Of a DNA stretch of 64,000 bases, positions 24,910 through 38,280 are shown piece after piece. The translations under genes and the position numbers were made by a program. A model generated the notes under the pieces. It was not told where the DNA came from. It was given only the letters and a program-made list of their open reading frames with translations, and did no database searches. Numbering within the stretch: position 1 is the stretch's first letter; each line of letters begins with the position of its first letter. The stretch is from Parus major (lineage: Eukaryota; Chordata; Aves; Passeriformes; Paridae), in the NCBI RefSeq assembly GCF_001522545.3, contig NC_031773.1:41368333-41432332 (forward strand), read 5' to 3'.

Positions 24910-27900
24910 GTAATTTAAAGCTTTCAAATGCTGTTCAGGTTCCAAGTATTATTTTGTGAATATATGCAGTGACTTAATATATATTCAATATATACTGTTT
25001 TTTCTTGACCTTAAACAAAATAAATTACTATGCATCCTCATGTAATGTTTTCTTTTTTACTGTGTGTATTTATTCACTACACACCTTTACCAAGCAGTTT
25101 GGATCAAGGAATTCCATTTTTACTTATAATTGAAACATAAGCACCTAATGTAATTTTTAAGATCCACAGAGTAACAGTGGGGTGTCAAACTGAAATTAGT
25201 GTCTATGTAAGACCTTTCTGTAATTTTTTTGAAATGTCAAATATCAAGGTCAGGACTGATTGCATCAATAATACAATGAGAGGTAAAAAAACCCTTTGGG
25301 ACTCTTTACTCAGCTCCAGGGGACCAGGCTTTTCACTAGAGTTCATAAAGCAGAAGAAAAATGGTTCCCACTCCAATGTGAAAGTGTTTATTTACTCCTT
25401 CAAGCCTTTATTATTATACTATCATTACAGAACTTATCATAACTGTATGTGGTGTACTACTGAATTCAGAACAAAGGGATTCCCTTTTGAATAAAGCAGA
25501 TCATTATGTCTTCAGTAACTACCACAGTTTTGAGGAAAGCTAGCAATGACACCCCTAAGTTTTTCAGAAAGTACTTGTTTAGCTCTTGAAGATCACTGTT
25601 GTTCTTTAACATTTTACTGTTCTTCTTTCATTAAGACTGAAAAAGCTCCCAACAATAAATTGTCATTGACACCAGAGTAGAATTAATTTTGATAGCATTC
25701 CCAGCCATAATATTCAAAGTGCAAACGTTATGTTACTTAGGATAATGTGGTCTTGCAATAATAAATATCCTAATGCAGTTTGGTTTCTTATTTAAAGAAA
25801 AAGCTTTTATTCAGGTATTCCAGTGAGGGAGAATAGTGTTGGAGTTACAGTATCAAACACAAAAGGCATAGAAATGGAAAAAGAAATCTATTTTAAGAAA
25901 TTTAATATATTTCTAAAACTAATAGATATGGAAGATAAAAATACAGGAATACAGTTCCTTTTGCCATTTTAGAAGGTTTAAGACTAGAGTTTTAGGGGAA
26001 TACATAAATTTTTTGAGCAGTTACTTTAATCTTAGGCCTTTGGTATCCTATTTCAAAAGAGGGAAAGAGAGATGGAAATTGTCAGAGCATGGCAGATTCA
26101 CTCAGATTCCTACAGCAGGGTGGGAAGAGTTGCTGCGTGGAGAAGCCTGTCTTTCTCCTCTGACTACAGGTTGCCTTGAGCAATCAGCTTATACTTGATT
26201 CCTGACATTTAGAGAGCTAAAATTAGGCAAGATAAATTCCACCTTATGTTAAATACTTCTCCATGATGACAGAAACACGAAAAAGGCTGTGAGGTGGAAG
26301 ATAATGGGATTATCTGCATTGCATGTGCCAGGGGTGCACTGAAGAACCTCTGGTCCTCAGCTGAGCTTTGAGAATGCAATGCAGAATGCAAACACAGAGA
26401 AAGAGAGCACAGTCTGCCCCAGGGAGCTTATTCATTCCTCACTGCCAAAGATACTAATAGTTCTACCAGAGCAGGAGTACCTTCCTGTGCTGGTCTGATA
26501 CAAATCTACACTCTCAGTCATAATGCAGTAATGAAATTTATAACACAAGTACATAATATATTCGAAATGAAGAAATGTTAATACATTCTATTGATATCTT
26601 CTCTAATTCTTAAGGGTGGTTTAATTATTGAGCTTCCCAGAACAAAAAGTCTAGTTTCCATCACAAGATGAAAGCATTTAACAAATGGAATGTTTTGAGA
26701 ATTCAAAAGCATTTTTAGGCATCTGGATTCTTATGTGTGTCAGGTAGAGAGATAAAGGTTTCTCTGTGGCTACAGGTGGGCTTTAGTGTCACACTTTCTT
26801 ATTAGAGTATATGGAAGCACCATTTTCTAAGTGATTTAGTTTAAAGATCTCAGGCTAAAATCAGATAAAACTGTAGGAATTTCAGGGAACATATTCCAAA
26901 CCCACTATCCATCCAGTATGACTTGTTTTCTTTATCCTTCAGGTTGCAGTCATATTAGATACGTAGTCAGGTTATGTTTGGCAGATTGGCATGCCAAACT
27001 TTGTCAGGAAGATACTGTAAATTCTTCTATATTGGGGACTGAGCTGGAACTGCACCATACTAACTATGGTTAAATATTAAAATTCCATTGATCTCTACAG
27101 CAACTAAAGACTTCAAGCTGCAGCATTAAGAAACAAGCAGCAGGTGTTCCAAAGTACATTATAGGTTGCAATGCAAAATCTATTTATTACTGGTTTGCTT
27201 TTTAACAGACTTTATCACAGGATCAAATTTTTAAACATGCCAGAGTGTTGGAGCTGATGACTATTAATTAATCCATTTATTTTCACCAAAAAAAAATGTT
27301 GTAAGCTACTTGCTTGTGAGGCATATGCTGTGAAGTCCAGTAGATGAAATATAGCTAGATAAATGGTAAAATCTGAGATAAAAATTTAGGGGTTAATGCA
27401 TAATAATAACTGTAACAATTAAGAGGTAATTGAAAGCAATTAACCTGTTGCAATTTTTTAGCTGATACAGTAATGTCATAACTAAAATTTGAGAACTTCC
27501 ATCAGACTTTGCTAGACACCTCAGGAGATAGATAAACCCCTTATTAAAAGGGTTTAGATAGTTAAAGCAGAAAATTAAAAGCTGATGATTCATTTTGCTA
27601 TTACAGAAGAAATAACATTACATTGAATTTATAAATTATTCTTTTTGTCATAGAATGCATAATGAATCACAATTTTGTTCATCATTTGCCTATAATTAAT
27701 TTAACAGGCATAGAGATGGTGTAATATATTTTCTCCAATTCTAATTTTTATTAATAGAAGCCTTCCTTTTCAGGTTTAGCACAGTGATCAAGAGGAATGT
27801 AGTGTTGGGGTTACAAAGGAGCAAAGAATATAAGTCTCCTTGAATTTCTGTTCTGCTTTACATAGCAGTCTGTTTAACAGGGAAAATGATTCTATTCCTC

Positions 27901-28598
27901 ACAGCAGAACATGCACATTATGGAAGAGTGTTGTATGTTGTTTTAATGAAGCCACAGACTACAACACAGGGATTGTGAAGGGATATTTTGGGATATAGAT
28001 GCTTACCCAACTGGGGAAACATGCAGAGAATAAATAAATTTTCTCTTTCCGTCAGCTAATATGCAAACAGTTGTAAGGGTAATGAAATTAATTGTATTAC
28101 ATCAATGATTCTATAGAAAATATTTATTTATATGTGTTTATATATAAAATATCAGCTCTCTTTCCATTAAATAACTGGAGCAACTTTCAACATTTCTCTT
28201 TCTCTGGAGAAAACAGTACAAAAGTTAATAAAAACAGAAGTTAATTTTCTAAGCTTTCATTTTTGAAGATATCAGTGATACACATTAACACATATTAAGG
28301 CTCACTTGAAATATACTCCCTCTTTTTCTACAGAAGGCATCTATTATTTATGTGGCATTTCTCAAAATGAAAGCAGTGCGAGTCTCAGGAGTTTTAGAGG
28401 AGTTCTGCATGACACAGACATAGCAGATTTAGTGGGTCTGTGTTGAGTGGCTGTTTGGGTGTTTGGATATACCATCCAAGGGGCGCTTCTGGCTTTGTCC
28501 AGTCTCCTTTAGGAATATCTGTGATCCATTCTGCACTTTCTTCTCTTCTCATGACAAATGAATCTGTAGTCTGAGGTGACAGTCTCATATTGTAATTG

Positions 28599-28795
28599 CA
28601 GAACATTTTGGGTTGGAAGGGACCTTACAGACCATCTAGTTCCAACCCTCTGCCATGGGCAGGGTCTTCAACGCTTCTTGGGTAGGGCATCCAGCTGCTC
28701 TAGGCAACCTGTTCCAGTGTCTCACCAACCTCACAGTAAAGAATTTCTTCCTAGTATCTAACCTATATCTACCCTCTTTCAGTTTAAAGGACAGA
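28599..28795 (-). mobile_element. CR1 LINE 3'-end fragment
   Basis: The plus strand carries TTTTGGGTTGGAAGGGACCT, ACCATCTAGTTCCAACCC, GGCAACCTGTTCCAGTGTCT and CAGTAAAGAATTTCTTCC in the expected order. This is the hallmark reverse-complement text of avian CR1 3' regions. The element is on the minus strand and strongly 5'-truncated, with only about 200 bases left. The terminal octamer repeat is nearly gone. It looks younger than the 6.2 kb and 62.8 kb copies because the wording is better preserved. Confidence 0.93.
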
Positions 28796-31055
28796 CCTTC
28801 ATGTAGCCCAGGTCAGTTGATTATTAAGAGTGAAAAATGCATGGGACAACCATCCTGCTGTGAAAAGGCAATGCAAATATAGTCTCTCTGTAAACAGTGC
28901 AAGCACAAACTTCTCATCCAGTATCTAGGTTTCCCCAGCCATTCACCTGTCCCCAGGACTGAAAACCAGCCACTTCTCAGCTTGGAAACAACAAATCTCC
29001 TTCTGGGCCCAGACATAATTAGCATATCCAGTAAAGCAAACGTGAATTGCCCTTTTGGGGCAACCTCTTTCTGTGGTAGGTCCTAGAATCTTCATCTATC
29101 TGGATTTATCTATTGCTCTCTAGGACCTTTACTTTCCCACTAGCTTCCCACCTCATCTATGATATTTTCTGATGCATACTAACTAGTGTAGTGAGTGCAT
29201 TAAAGGGTGTGACGAGAGCACATTTTGGAGTAAGATTGTATTTCATGTCAAAGACAATACAAAGTGGGTGAATACTGTGTCATGCTGTGAGGACCTGTGA
29301 TATTTCTTGATGAGAAAAACATATGCAGTTGGGTTATGTCTGAGCTACCCCAAAAATGCCCAGGGAATTTGGGGCACTGACATTAAGTGTGAGCATGAAG
29401 TGTCCTTGCTGGCATGGTCTTTTTGAGTAGTGGAAGAGTAGTGGCCTCCCAGCTTTCCCTGTTGCCACAGGACTCCTGTCCCTTATCTTTTCAGTCTCAG
29501 AGCTTTTCTAAGCTCTTCTAGCCCATCCTTTTTCCATCCATCACTGAAGTCTTACCACCTCAAAGCCTTCCTTGTCCTCTGCCCAATTATTTTCCAAACC
29601 CTTCCTGGCCCAGGCTCATGCTCCCTGACACTTCTTGACCACAGCTTTTAACATTGAGGTTCTTCTTTTGCATTTTCGGCACCCTGTGAGGGTAGTTGCT
29701 GCCACACCAAGCCACACTGTTGCAGATATCTGATCTGCTGGTACCTTTGAGCTCAGTTCCACTCATGTCTCTCCAGCAGCAGTTGTGCACCTCATTCTGA
29801 CAGAGATTTAAAAATACTGCTGAGAGGCATTTATAAAACACTGCCCTAGATGTATTTCAGAGGAAATGTTCAATAAAAAGGGGGAAAAGAAAGCCCTCCC
29901 TGAAGGAGCATTCTCTCCTCCACCAGCCACAGCAATTTTCTGGGAGGATCTTTGAGGGTTTATTTAGTTTTCTCTCTTAAAAGGATTGGCAAATGTTTTT
30001 AGGAGCCTTTGGCTTTGTCTCAAAACCTTAATAAAGCATTAAGGAGAATTACATAATTTAAAGGCAACAAAGGCCAAGTAGGTCATCCAGTGCAACTTCT
30101 CAGCATTGCAATCTGGCATTGTTCAACATATTTAGTGGTGCCTTTGTCCAGTCTAGATATGATTTACAAGGGATAAGGCTTCAGTTTGCAACTTTTAATC
30201 TTTAGAAGTTTACAACATAAGAAGTGCAATACATGTGATCTTTTTCATATAAAAAAAACTTGTATTTTACACCATAATAATTTTACTTATATCAAAAGTC
30301 TCAAAAGTCAAGACATATAGTTCAGTAAAAGGGCTACTCAGTGATTCTCTCTTCTGCTCATTCACAGGAAAAAAGGGCTCTGACTAAGCAAGACCTCTCT
30401 CTTTCTATAATTGTCAGTGCACTTCACCTGTTTTCAACCCTTACATCAGCTCCTCTGGATGAGAGTCTTTTTTTCTCTCTTCTCTCATTTCTCTGTTCAC
30501 TTTTGACCTTTTTAGTTATTTCCCAATACCTTTTCTCAGAGGCTTTAGGGGAATACTTCAGAATGTTCAGCAAAGCTGTAGGAAGCCTGAAATTCACAGT
30601 AAGTCTTTATGATTTACTATATCAGTAAATCAGAATACCATTGTTCCACTGAAAAAAACAAAAACTTCTCTGCGGTTAAAATGCCACCTTGTCCCTGCTG
30701 TTTTTCAGCTTCACCTTTCACTTCCAACAAAATTTTGAAATCACTAATTCTGATAAGAGTGATTTGATCCCAAATTTTAGAGCAGCACATAAAATGTGCC
30801 GTCTTGGCCTTTAACATTTGTGTCAAGCAGGATTTGGTTCTAGAAGACAACAGTGCTGCAGGTCTGCATGCTTAGTTGGGCAGGTAAGAAATATCACATT
30901 GGTTTGAGCAGGAGTACATGGAGGCACAAATTCATCATGGATGATTTTGTGATGGTGCAGTTACCATATGACAAAATAAAACTACTAAACTTGTGTTAGT
31001 ACTGAACAAATTACTTCACAGGGTTTGAATTTTGTGCAAAACTTGTATTAAGGCC
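28796..31055. other. Non-coding stretch, no gene seen
   Basis: Between two CR1 copies. The 29.4-29.85 kb part is pyrimidine-rich on the plus strand and less AT-rich but has no recognisable content. The phrase AGGTCATCCAGTGCAACTTC near 30.08 kb faintly recalls an old CR1 end. No frame with protein character. Confidence 0.65.
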
Positions 31056-31807
31056 ATTCATAGACTTGTAGAATCATAGAATATTCTGATTTAGAGGGGA
31101 CTAGCAAGGATCATCAAAGTTTGACTCCTGGTCCTGCACAGGACAGCCCGAGAGTCACACCAAGTGTCTGAGAGCAATGTTCAAATGCTTCTTGAGCTCT
31201 GTCAGGCTGGTGCTGGGACCACTTCCCTGGGGAGCCTGTTCCAGTGCCCAACCACCCTCTGAGTGAAGAAACTTTTTCTGGGATATAAATTAACCTGTCT
31301 GACTCAGTTTCATGCTCTTACCTCAAGTCCTGTAGCTGGTGACCAGAGAGAAATGATTGATACCTGCCCTTCTGCTTCCTCATGAGAATGTTAGAGACTG
31401 CAGTGAGGTACCTCAGTCTCTTCCTCTCCAGTCTGAACAAATGAAATTAACTCAGCCACTCCTTGTATGGCTTCCCCTCAAGATTCTTCCTAATATTTGT
31501 ATCCTTCCTTTGCATGCTTCTAATAGCTTTATTTATTATGTGGCACCCAAAGCTGCCCCCAGCACTGGAGGTGAGGCTGCCCCAGCTCAGAGCAGAGCAG
31601 GACAATCCCCTCCCTTGCCCAGCTGGCCATGCTGTGCCTGATGTCCCCAGAACACCCCAGCTGGCCCTCCTGGCTGCCAGGGCACTGCTGGCTCATGTTC
31701 CATTTGCCGCTGACCAGGACCCCCAGGTCCATTCCCTGGCACTGCTCTCCAGCCTCTCCACTCTGTCCATACCTCCAGGGATCCCAGGTGCAGAATCTGT
31801 CACCAGC
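31056..31807 (-). mobile_element. CR1 LINE, 3' portion with RT C-terminal region
   Basis: This is a 5'-truncated CR1 of about 750 bases on the minus strand. Its 3' end shows the terminal octamer-like repeats (ATTCTATGATTCTACA, read on the minus strand). Plus-strand phrases GGAGCCTGTTCCAGTGCCCA, CTCCAGTCTGAACAAATG and CACCCAAAGCTGCCCCCAGC match CR1 order. The 5' part encodes DLGVLVSGKWNMSQQC followed by a decayed ...ASWAREGIVLLCSELGQPHL. In CR1 reverse transcriptases this region reads DLGVLVD.KLNMSQQC ... [20 protein letters not shown]. The frame breaks after WVPHNK. The copy is dead. Confidence 0.93.
31529..31807 (-). pseudogene. CR1 reverse-transcriptase C-terminal remnant
   Basis: About 65 residues from DLGVLV onward align in sense with the conserved region after the RT catalytic core of CR1 ORF2. 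The 30 residues before it match less well and suggest a frameshift. The catalytic aspartates lie upstream and are absent because of 5' truncation. The frame ends at a stop at 31529. Confidence 0.85.
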
Positions 31808-34552
31808 ACTATTTGTGTGCAATGAAGGAAGGTAAGACCTGTACTAAAACTGGAATTGAAATAAGAGGATATCATAAATATTTATGCTTTCAAGTGTTTG
31901 GGGTGCCATTTGAGTTGTCAAGTCTTTTTATATGGAACATTATCCACACCTTTCACCTGTGGTTGAAGGACATTGCTTTGACAATATATTTTTTAAGCAA
32001 AACATTTCTTGTTATGATAGTAAATTACAAGATTTAAAAGTTTTTTTTTTTGGGGGGGAAGTATTTACAGAGAATTTAAGTTAAAATGAACAAGATATGG
32101 CCTCTGTTTGAACATGGAAGTGGATATGGTATTATCTGTCATACAACAGGCTTGGATCTCACTTCAGAATTCTTTTTATGTGCCCTAGATGTATTTGAAA
32201 TAAATCTGTGTAAAATGTTCCCTATTATGTAATGAGCATTCTGTCTGGTCTATCCAGAGAAAACACATACAAGTTTTGCCTCATTGTAATTTTATGTGTT
32301 CAGTTTTTAAGAGGCACTGCTTTTATCCAATTGGGCTGAAATATTCATAAGTAAAAAAAAAAACAATTTTGCAAAACTTGCATTTTTCCACAAAACAAAC
32401 AAAGGGGAAACCTACTAAGAGTTTGAAGTTATAAACTATTAATCTAGGTGAAAATTGAACATTATATTGCTATGAAAACAATGATTTTGAGTCACCTTAA
32501 CTGACCTAATCCTCCTGGAATAAAATACTGAATCTCCAAGCTATAATGTTCTTTCAAGCAATCTGAATGCTAAAGAAGATCATTGTGATTAATGACTATC
32601 ATAACTAATGTAGAATGAATTAATAATGACTTTTGATTTTTAAGTGAAATCATCAGAGGTATCTTCTGTGGTGTATTTTATGTCTAAAAGTGTTTTATTA
32701 CATACCATTAAATGATGTGAAACTGCTATTCTTCATTTGCTTTGAAAAGGAATATATTGTAGCTTACTGTTTATCAGGTAGAAAAAGCTCATTAAACTAG
32801 GCATATTTATACAGGAAATGTGTAGTGTATGTCCTTAAAGAGAAATTAAATTTCTGGACATGGAAGACTGTTAAAGAGGTGTAGCCAGACTCAGTGTGAA
32901 TTGCAACAAAAAACCTTATTAAATGAGTAATAACTAATTTCATACTTTATTTTGAAAACAGGGCTTTCAAAAACTAAATAGGGAATTGTATACTCAACAG
33001 TATCAACAGATACATACTGATTTTGATAGTCAAACTCTCCTTTTGAATAATATGTGAAAGGACATATATCCTTCTGGAACAGAAATGTTTGAAACAGAGT
33101 AAGAATGACAGAAAATAAATAACGAGGGCTTGAGATTTATAGTATAATCATCTCTTCTATGTTTTTTTTTATTTTGTTTTGTTACCAAAAATTAAATATT
33201 ACCAATTCTTTGTGTTTATATAAAAGTTCAGGACACAACTTACTTAAAATTAGTGGCACTTGGGAGAACTGACTTTTAAATGCAGTAAATGGCAATTATT
33301 GAGACTGAAAATGTTTGTTCCAAAGTTTTGTTTCAGGTTAAATTGGTATTTTTTTCTGCTGCATTTTTGTTGGATTTTGAGGGTTTCTTTGCTTTTTGTG
33401 TAGCTCCATCTTAGTTGGTTATGAAATAGATCATTTCCAAATTGTCCCCAAACTGCACATACTTTGACAGAATCGTGAGGAAATTGTTATATTTTTATGT
33501 ATATTTATTTAAATCCTCCTAAATATTATTCCTGATATGAAATGGATTTAGAAGATGTTTTCTGCAAAAGTGACAGCTATATAATGAATTCTGAATACAG
33601 TATATTTCTGAATTCAAATAATGTCTGAATTTTCTCGGTTTTAGTACAACAGGATTTTAATTTCTCATATGTCAGGCAGCACCATTGGGGCTTCCCAGCT
33701 TGTTCTCCTCTCACTGCCCAGAAGTTTCACCCCAAAATTCTTTTTGCCATATACTGACTGTGAAATTCTAAGTCTTCCTTAACTGGATGGCTTTTAAAAA
33801 GGTCTTCAATGTTGATTAGCTGAACAATTTTCTGGGTGAGGAAATGTCATGGGTCATTTTCTGAAAAGTCTGTTGAAGAAAAATGCTGGAGTTCTACTCA
33901 GAAGAAGTGGGGCATAAGATTAGTTTCCTCCTTTTAGAGTTGTCATAGAAAAGTAGAACTTTTGTGTTCACAAGACCTTCTTGCTGCACTGGGAAAAACC
34001 ATAAATCTTTTGGGCAATAACCTTCAACCTTTCTTTTTGTTACCTACAAAAGAGCTGTTGTGCATTAATTTAAAAAAATAGATGCAATTTATCCACCTCA
34101 GCCAGTCTTGTTTTTTTGTGCCAACTAAACAGCACTTTACATCATCCTGATTCAATCTATTTTTTTTTTCCTACTGGGAGCACAAGTAATAAAAAACAAT
34201 CTTATTTAAAGATCACTGCAGTGGGCTTGTGATGGTTGTTCAATATGCTCAGTGTTGTAGTAGTTGTTGATGGTCATGCAGGTTCCCACTAGGTCTGAAC
34301 ATATTAAAGATCTGAGGAAAACCATTTTCCTTCTTAACAGGAGAATCAACTGGACTGAACACATAGGTTCAGGCTGATAAAACTAAATTATGTATACTCA
34401 AGAGATGGAATTCTTGCATTGATTTTATCTTCCAAAGAGACAGAAGCTAATCAGCACTGATATTCAAGATATTTAAGCCAGACCAGATAAGATAAGACCA
34501 TGAAGCTAGGTGATTCTTCTTTTTGTCCTTTTAGTGGTGTTATGGTTTCTTT

Positions 34553-34607
34553 TATTTTCCCTTTTTTACTTTTTTCTTTTTTTCTTTTTCTTTTTTTTTT
34601 TTTTGTG
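34553..34607. repeat. T-rich pyrimidine tract
   Basis: About 55 bases of almost pure T with scattered C, ending in about 16 T. Low-complexity sequence. Confidence 0.85.
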
Positions 34608-35380
34608 TGCAGAAGAACAATATTAAAAGCTACTTTCTTTGATTTATGACCTTCTGAGACAAAAGAAATCTGAAACCTTAAAGTAGGCTTAGAGGATTAG
34701 AACTCTGGCTGAAAAGGACCATTTCTTTGTTTTATACTCCTACAAGGTCCATTGGCATATGGAACTAATTTCAAGGTTCTTCATTTCCCCAGACACAGGA
34801 TCAAGAAAGGCTGCATGTAGTGCAAGATGCCAGTGACCTGATTGACCTCAGAAATGTAATCTCCAAAGTCCAGCTCCCTGTGATAAAATAATTATTGATG
34901 CCATACTTTTGTCCTCTTTGGCTAGTCCCCTTTCCAGTACTCATAACAATTTAGTGTTTTTACATGTATTGAGATTTGGAGGCATTTAACTACTAATTTT
35001 ACTAATAAATCTGAAATAAACTGTCTTTTTTCATCATCAAATACTGAGAATTCCTGTAAGGGTATTTAAGTATTTTTTACTCAGTTTCTCATCTGTGAAT
35101 GTGTAGAAGAGCAAACATAGTTTTACAACTTTGTTCCACACCATGTCAGTGTCAGAATGTTTGTTCCTCTACTAAGAGGCATAAACATCTTCAAAGTTTA
35201 ATTTTAGATAACAACTTTAATACCAATGTAGCCTTTGTTTGGAAAGATTTTTCCTTTAATGGTAAAAAAAAAGTGGATTATCCCACTTTGTTATTTGCAG
35301 TGACCATGTGTTTTAGATAATTTGTATCACTACAGAAAGTGGAATTTCTTTTCCAGGAATCCTGTTCTTTAGTCTTTGAA

Positions 35381-35397
35381 GACAGTGACAGCACTGT
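35381..35397. repeat. 7-bp perfect hairpin
   Basis: GACAGTG and CACTGTC are exact reverse complements around a three-base loop. A partial echo follows (GTCAGTGAC). Probably incidental. Confidence 0.6.
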
Positions 35398-38171
35398 CAG
35401 TGACTTTTCTGAAATTAGAATGCAAACGTTCAACCTCCATGTAATCTGTTTTAAATAGATTTATTTTGTTCCTATTGAATTCTGTTTTGTAGTAATTGTT
35501 TTCTGGATTTTGAAGATCAGTCTTTCAGTAAACTCTTTAGTAGACCACTGGATTTTCTTAATCTTCCAGATTCTTTTAATAGTATTTTTTTCCCCTGTTG
35601 AAGGAGCTTTTCATCAATATTCTATTGAAAAATTGCTTAGGTGACATAATAATAGTTGTAAAAGTAAAGATTCAGTGAATGCAGAGTATTCTCCAATCCA
35701 GCTAGAAAGAAGAAAAGATTGAACTATGTTATTCTGAACCGTTCTCACATAAACCCCAATACTTACTATACAGATCACATGCATCATTTTTTATATCTGA
35801 AGGGAATCAGATAATATTTTTGCCCTCTTAAATGTCGAATCCTGACACATTAATCTCTTATCCATCCTCCCACCAGAAAAGGAATAGCTGTATTCAGTTA
35901 AATTCTCCTCATTTCATTAGTTTTGAAAGTCATTTATTCATCAAAAACAAAAAATGGTCCTGATTCCATCATTGCTAATTGATTATCAGTGTAAAATCAA
36001 AGTATCAAAACAAGGCTCCTAGGTAGAAAATAACCCTGAATCATCTTTGCTTCTTTTGGGAATTGTGTAGAAACAGGTTCACAGCTCTGAGTAATGTCTC
36101 CTGATTTCAGTGGTGCTTCTCAACCTGAGCTGTGTGCACTATCGAAACTGCCCACACAAACATGCAGAGAACTTTTCCAGGACCTTCAGGTCAAGGCTAA
36201 TCCATTTCCCTGGAGTATTATAAGAAGTTTTTCATCTCTGAAGGGAAGTAAATACTGAAAGAATCTGAGAATGAGGGGCCATCATAGCAGTGGCAGAAAA
36301 AACCACTTACAAGACTTGGTACATATTATAAGGACTGCAGTGATTATGTAGTTTGGGAAATTGAGGGCCCACAGCCTCAGGGAAGGAAGGATTTGCTCAC
36401 TGTGAATCAACGTGTTTTTACGTACAATTAGCAAGTCTGCCTAAAATAATCAAAATGTGGTATTAAAGAAAACCAATTTACCTCTCATAAATCAAATGGC
36501 AGTAGCAGCAGCATGGCAAATAGCAAATAAAAACTTTATTAATCCCAAATTGCGCTGCAGCTAATTATTTTCTTTAGATTTGCTGGGATTTATATCTTTG
36601 TTTCTATGGCAAACTGTCAGGGCAAATGGAATAAAGTTACTAAGCAATGCCTTGCATGATGATCATCTCTCACATTAACTCCCCCACAACATGCATATAA
36701 CTCGCTAGTTTTGGTGTGTGCTGCAGAGAATAAGAGCACAATGTCCTTGTCCTTCATCACAGACTACAGACTGGCCTCTAAATCCCAGGATGCCTTCTAC
36801 ATCCCTTTCCACTGACAGGAGGTACATTTGCCATCCAGCACCTAGGAGCTTCTTGCAAATAAATTCATCACCATTAATATTGTCAGCTATCAGAGACAAG
36901 AAAGTTTTCCTGTTTTTTTTATCTTGCAGCCTGAGAGATAAACTGCCCTAAAAGAAACAATTATTTTTAAAAAAGATGTCAAAGGCTTGCTTATAGACAA
37001 TGCATCATTTCTTCAGTTAATACAAATGATGAACATTCACTAATCATAGTTCATTGCATTTGATAAACTCTCAAAAGGAAATGGGTGTTCCTGGGACTCA
37101 GTAGTTTATAAGAAGTTGCTGCAAGTCCTAGAAATAATGATAAGACAAAGGAAATAATGGATTCTGTTCATGATTTTGCAGCAGATTAGAGAATAAAACT
37201 AGCTTTAGCAGCAGCAATAATAACAATGACTAAAATGGCAATATGATTACTGGAGATTAATGGTAAGAGATTTTGGAATATTTTAGTACCTTTAGAATGG
37301 AAAATAACTTTTCTAATAAATACACCTGTGAGATAAAATAGGAGTTATCAGTGCCTGCTAGTGGTTAGTAGTTTGATGTGAAAGACCTTAGTGGTAAAGC
37401 GTTGTAGTCAATAATTCTTGTCAATTCACCTCAGCCCATTGATGTCAGCAGAGTTGGAATTTGATTGACCACATTCAAATCTGCCCCTTACTATTTACAG
37501 CTGGCATATGGAAAACATTTGATCAGCTGTAGTTACTGATAGCTGGGGGTGGGAATTCTGCTGAGTTTTTCATGCACAGGTGTATAATCAGGAATCAGTA
37601 TGCTCATCCTATGGAAAAACTGGATATTTTTTTAAGGATAAAAACCCCAGTGAAACACAAAAGTGGAAATGCATAACATAGCATGGATTTCTTTGAAGCA
37701 AATTTCAGGCTGGTGAGTTGGTGAGTAATTTAGGTCATTCTGCTAAAACAGAGAACCCAAGAAGCATTTATTACAGTTATTCAGCCACTGTAAACCAACG
37801 GAAACCAATAGAAAACAGCTAAATGTATTTAAAACCAAAGCTCAAAATAGTAGCTGTGATTGAATCACTACACCAAAAAATCAGGAAAAAAGATATTCTT
37901 AAGAGTGTTAGCAGTTGACTACAGAACACAGGGCTATGGTAAAACAGAACTATTACTGTTATTCTTGTCATGAAATAGCATTTGCATGGAGACAATTTAC
38001 ATTTTGTTTTAAAAATATGCTAAACAAGGGAAAATATGTATTGTAACTACTTATTCTGAGGAAATTACTCTCAAGAGTTATCTAATATTTTGCCTCAGAT
38101 TTTTTTATTGTTATTTCCTGCTAGTCTTATGTGGTCTACATGTTGTTATCAGAAGCTCCAGGATGCATTTA

Positions 38172-38194
38172 ATATATATATATATATATATATA
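38172..38194. repeat. (TA)n microsatellite
   Basis: About eleven uninterrupted AT dinucleotides. Likely polymorphic in length. Confidence 0.95.
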
Positions 38195-38220
38195 AGAGAC
38201 TTGAGGGTATTCACAGATGT

Positions 38221-38280
38221 CTTTTTTGGGGGGGTTTCTTTTTGTTTGTTTGTTTTTTGGTTTTTTTCCCTTCCCTTTCA
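38221..38280. repeat. T/G-rich low-complexity tract
   Basis: Runs of T and G, including a run of seven G and (TTTG)n, about 30 bases after the (TA)n tract. Simple sequence. Confidence 0.8.

Larger units (their letters stand above)
21806..28596. other. Non-coding AT-rich stretch, no gene seen
   Basis: Long unique AT-rich stretch. Features are limited to a CTCF-like word at 22251-22266, a possible very old CR1 end at about 24183-24330, an AT-only microsatellite near 24.57-24.61 kb and a T/A homopolymer junction at 24.89 kb. The longest frame (25177-25494, plus, 105 codons) has no recognisable domain. Confidence 0.7.
31808..38170. other. Non-coding AT-rich stretch, no gene seen
   Basis: Unique AT-rich DNA with a T/G run near 32.04 kb, a pyrimidine tract at 34.55-34.61 kb and a small hairpin at 35381-35397. 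Blocks at 36.48-36.65 and 37.40-37.60 kb have the look of conserved non-coding elements. No coding frame is supported. Confidence 0.7.

Noticed and set aside
31357..31835. Several plus-strand frames of 68-120 codons
   Set aside because: They are antisense shadows of the minus-strand CR1 reverse-transcriptase remnant.
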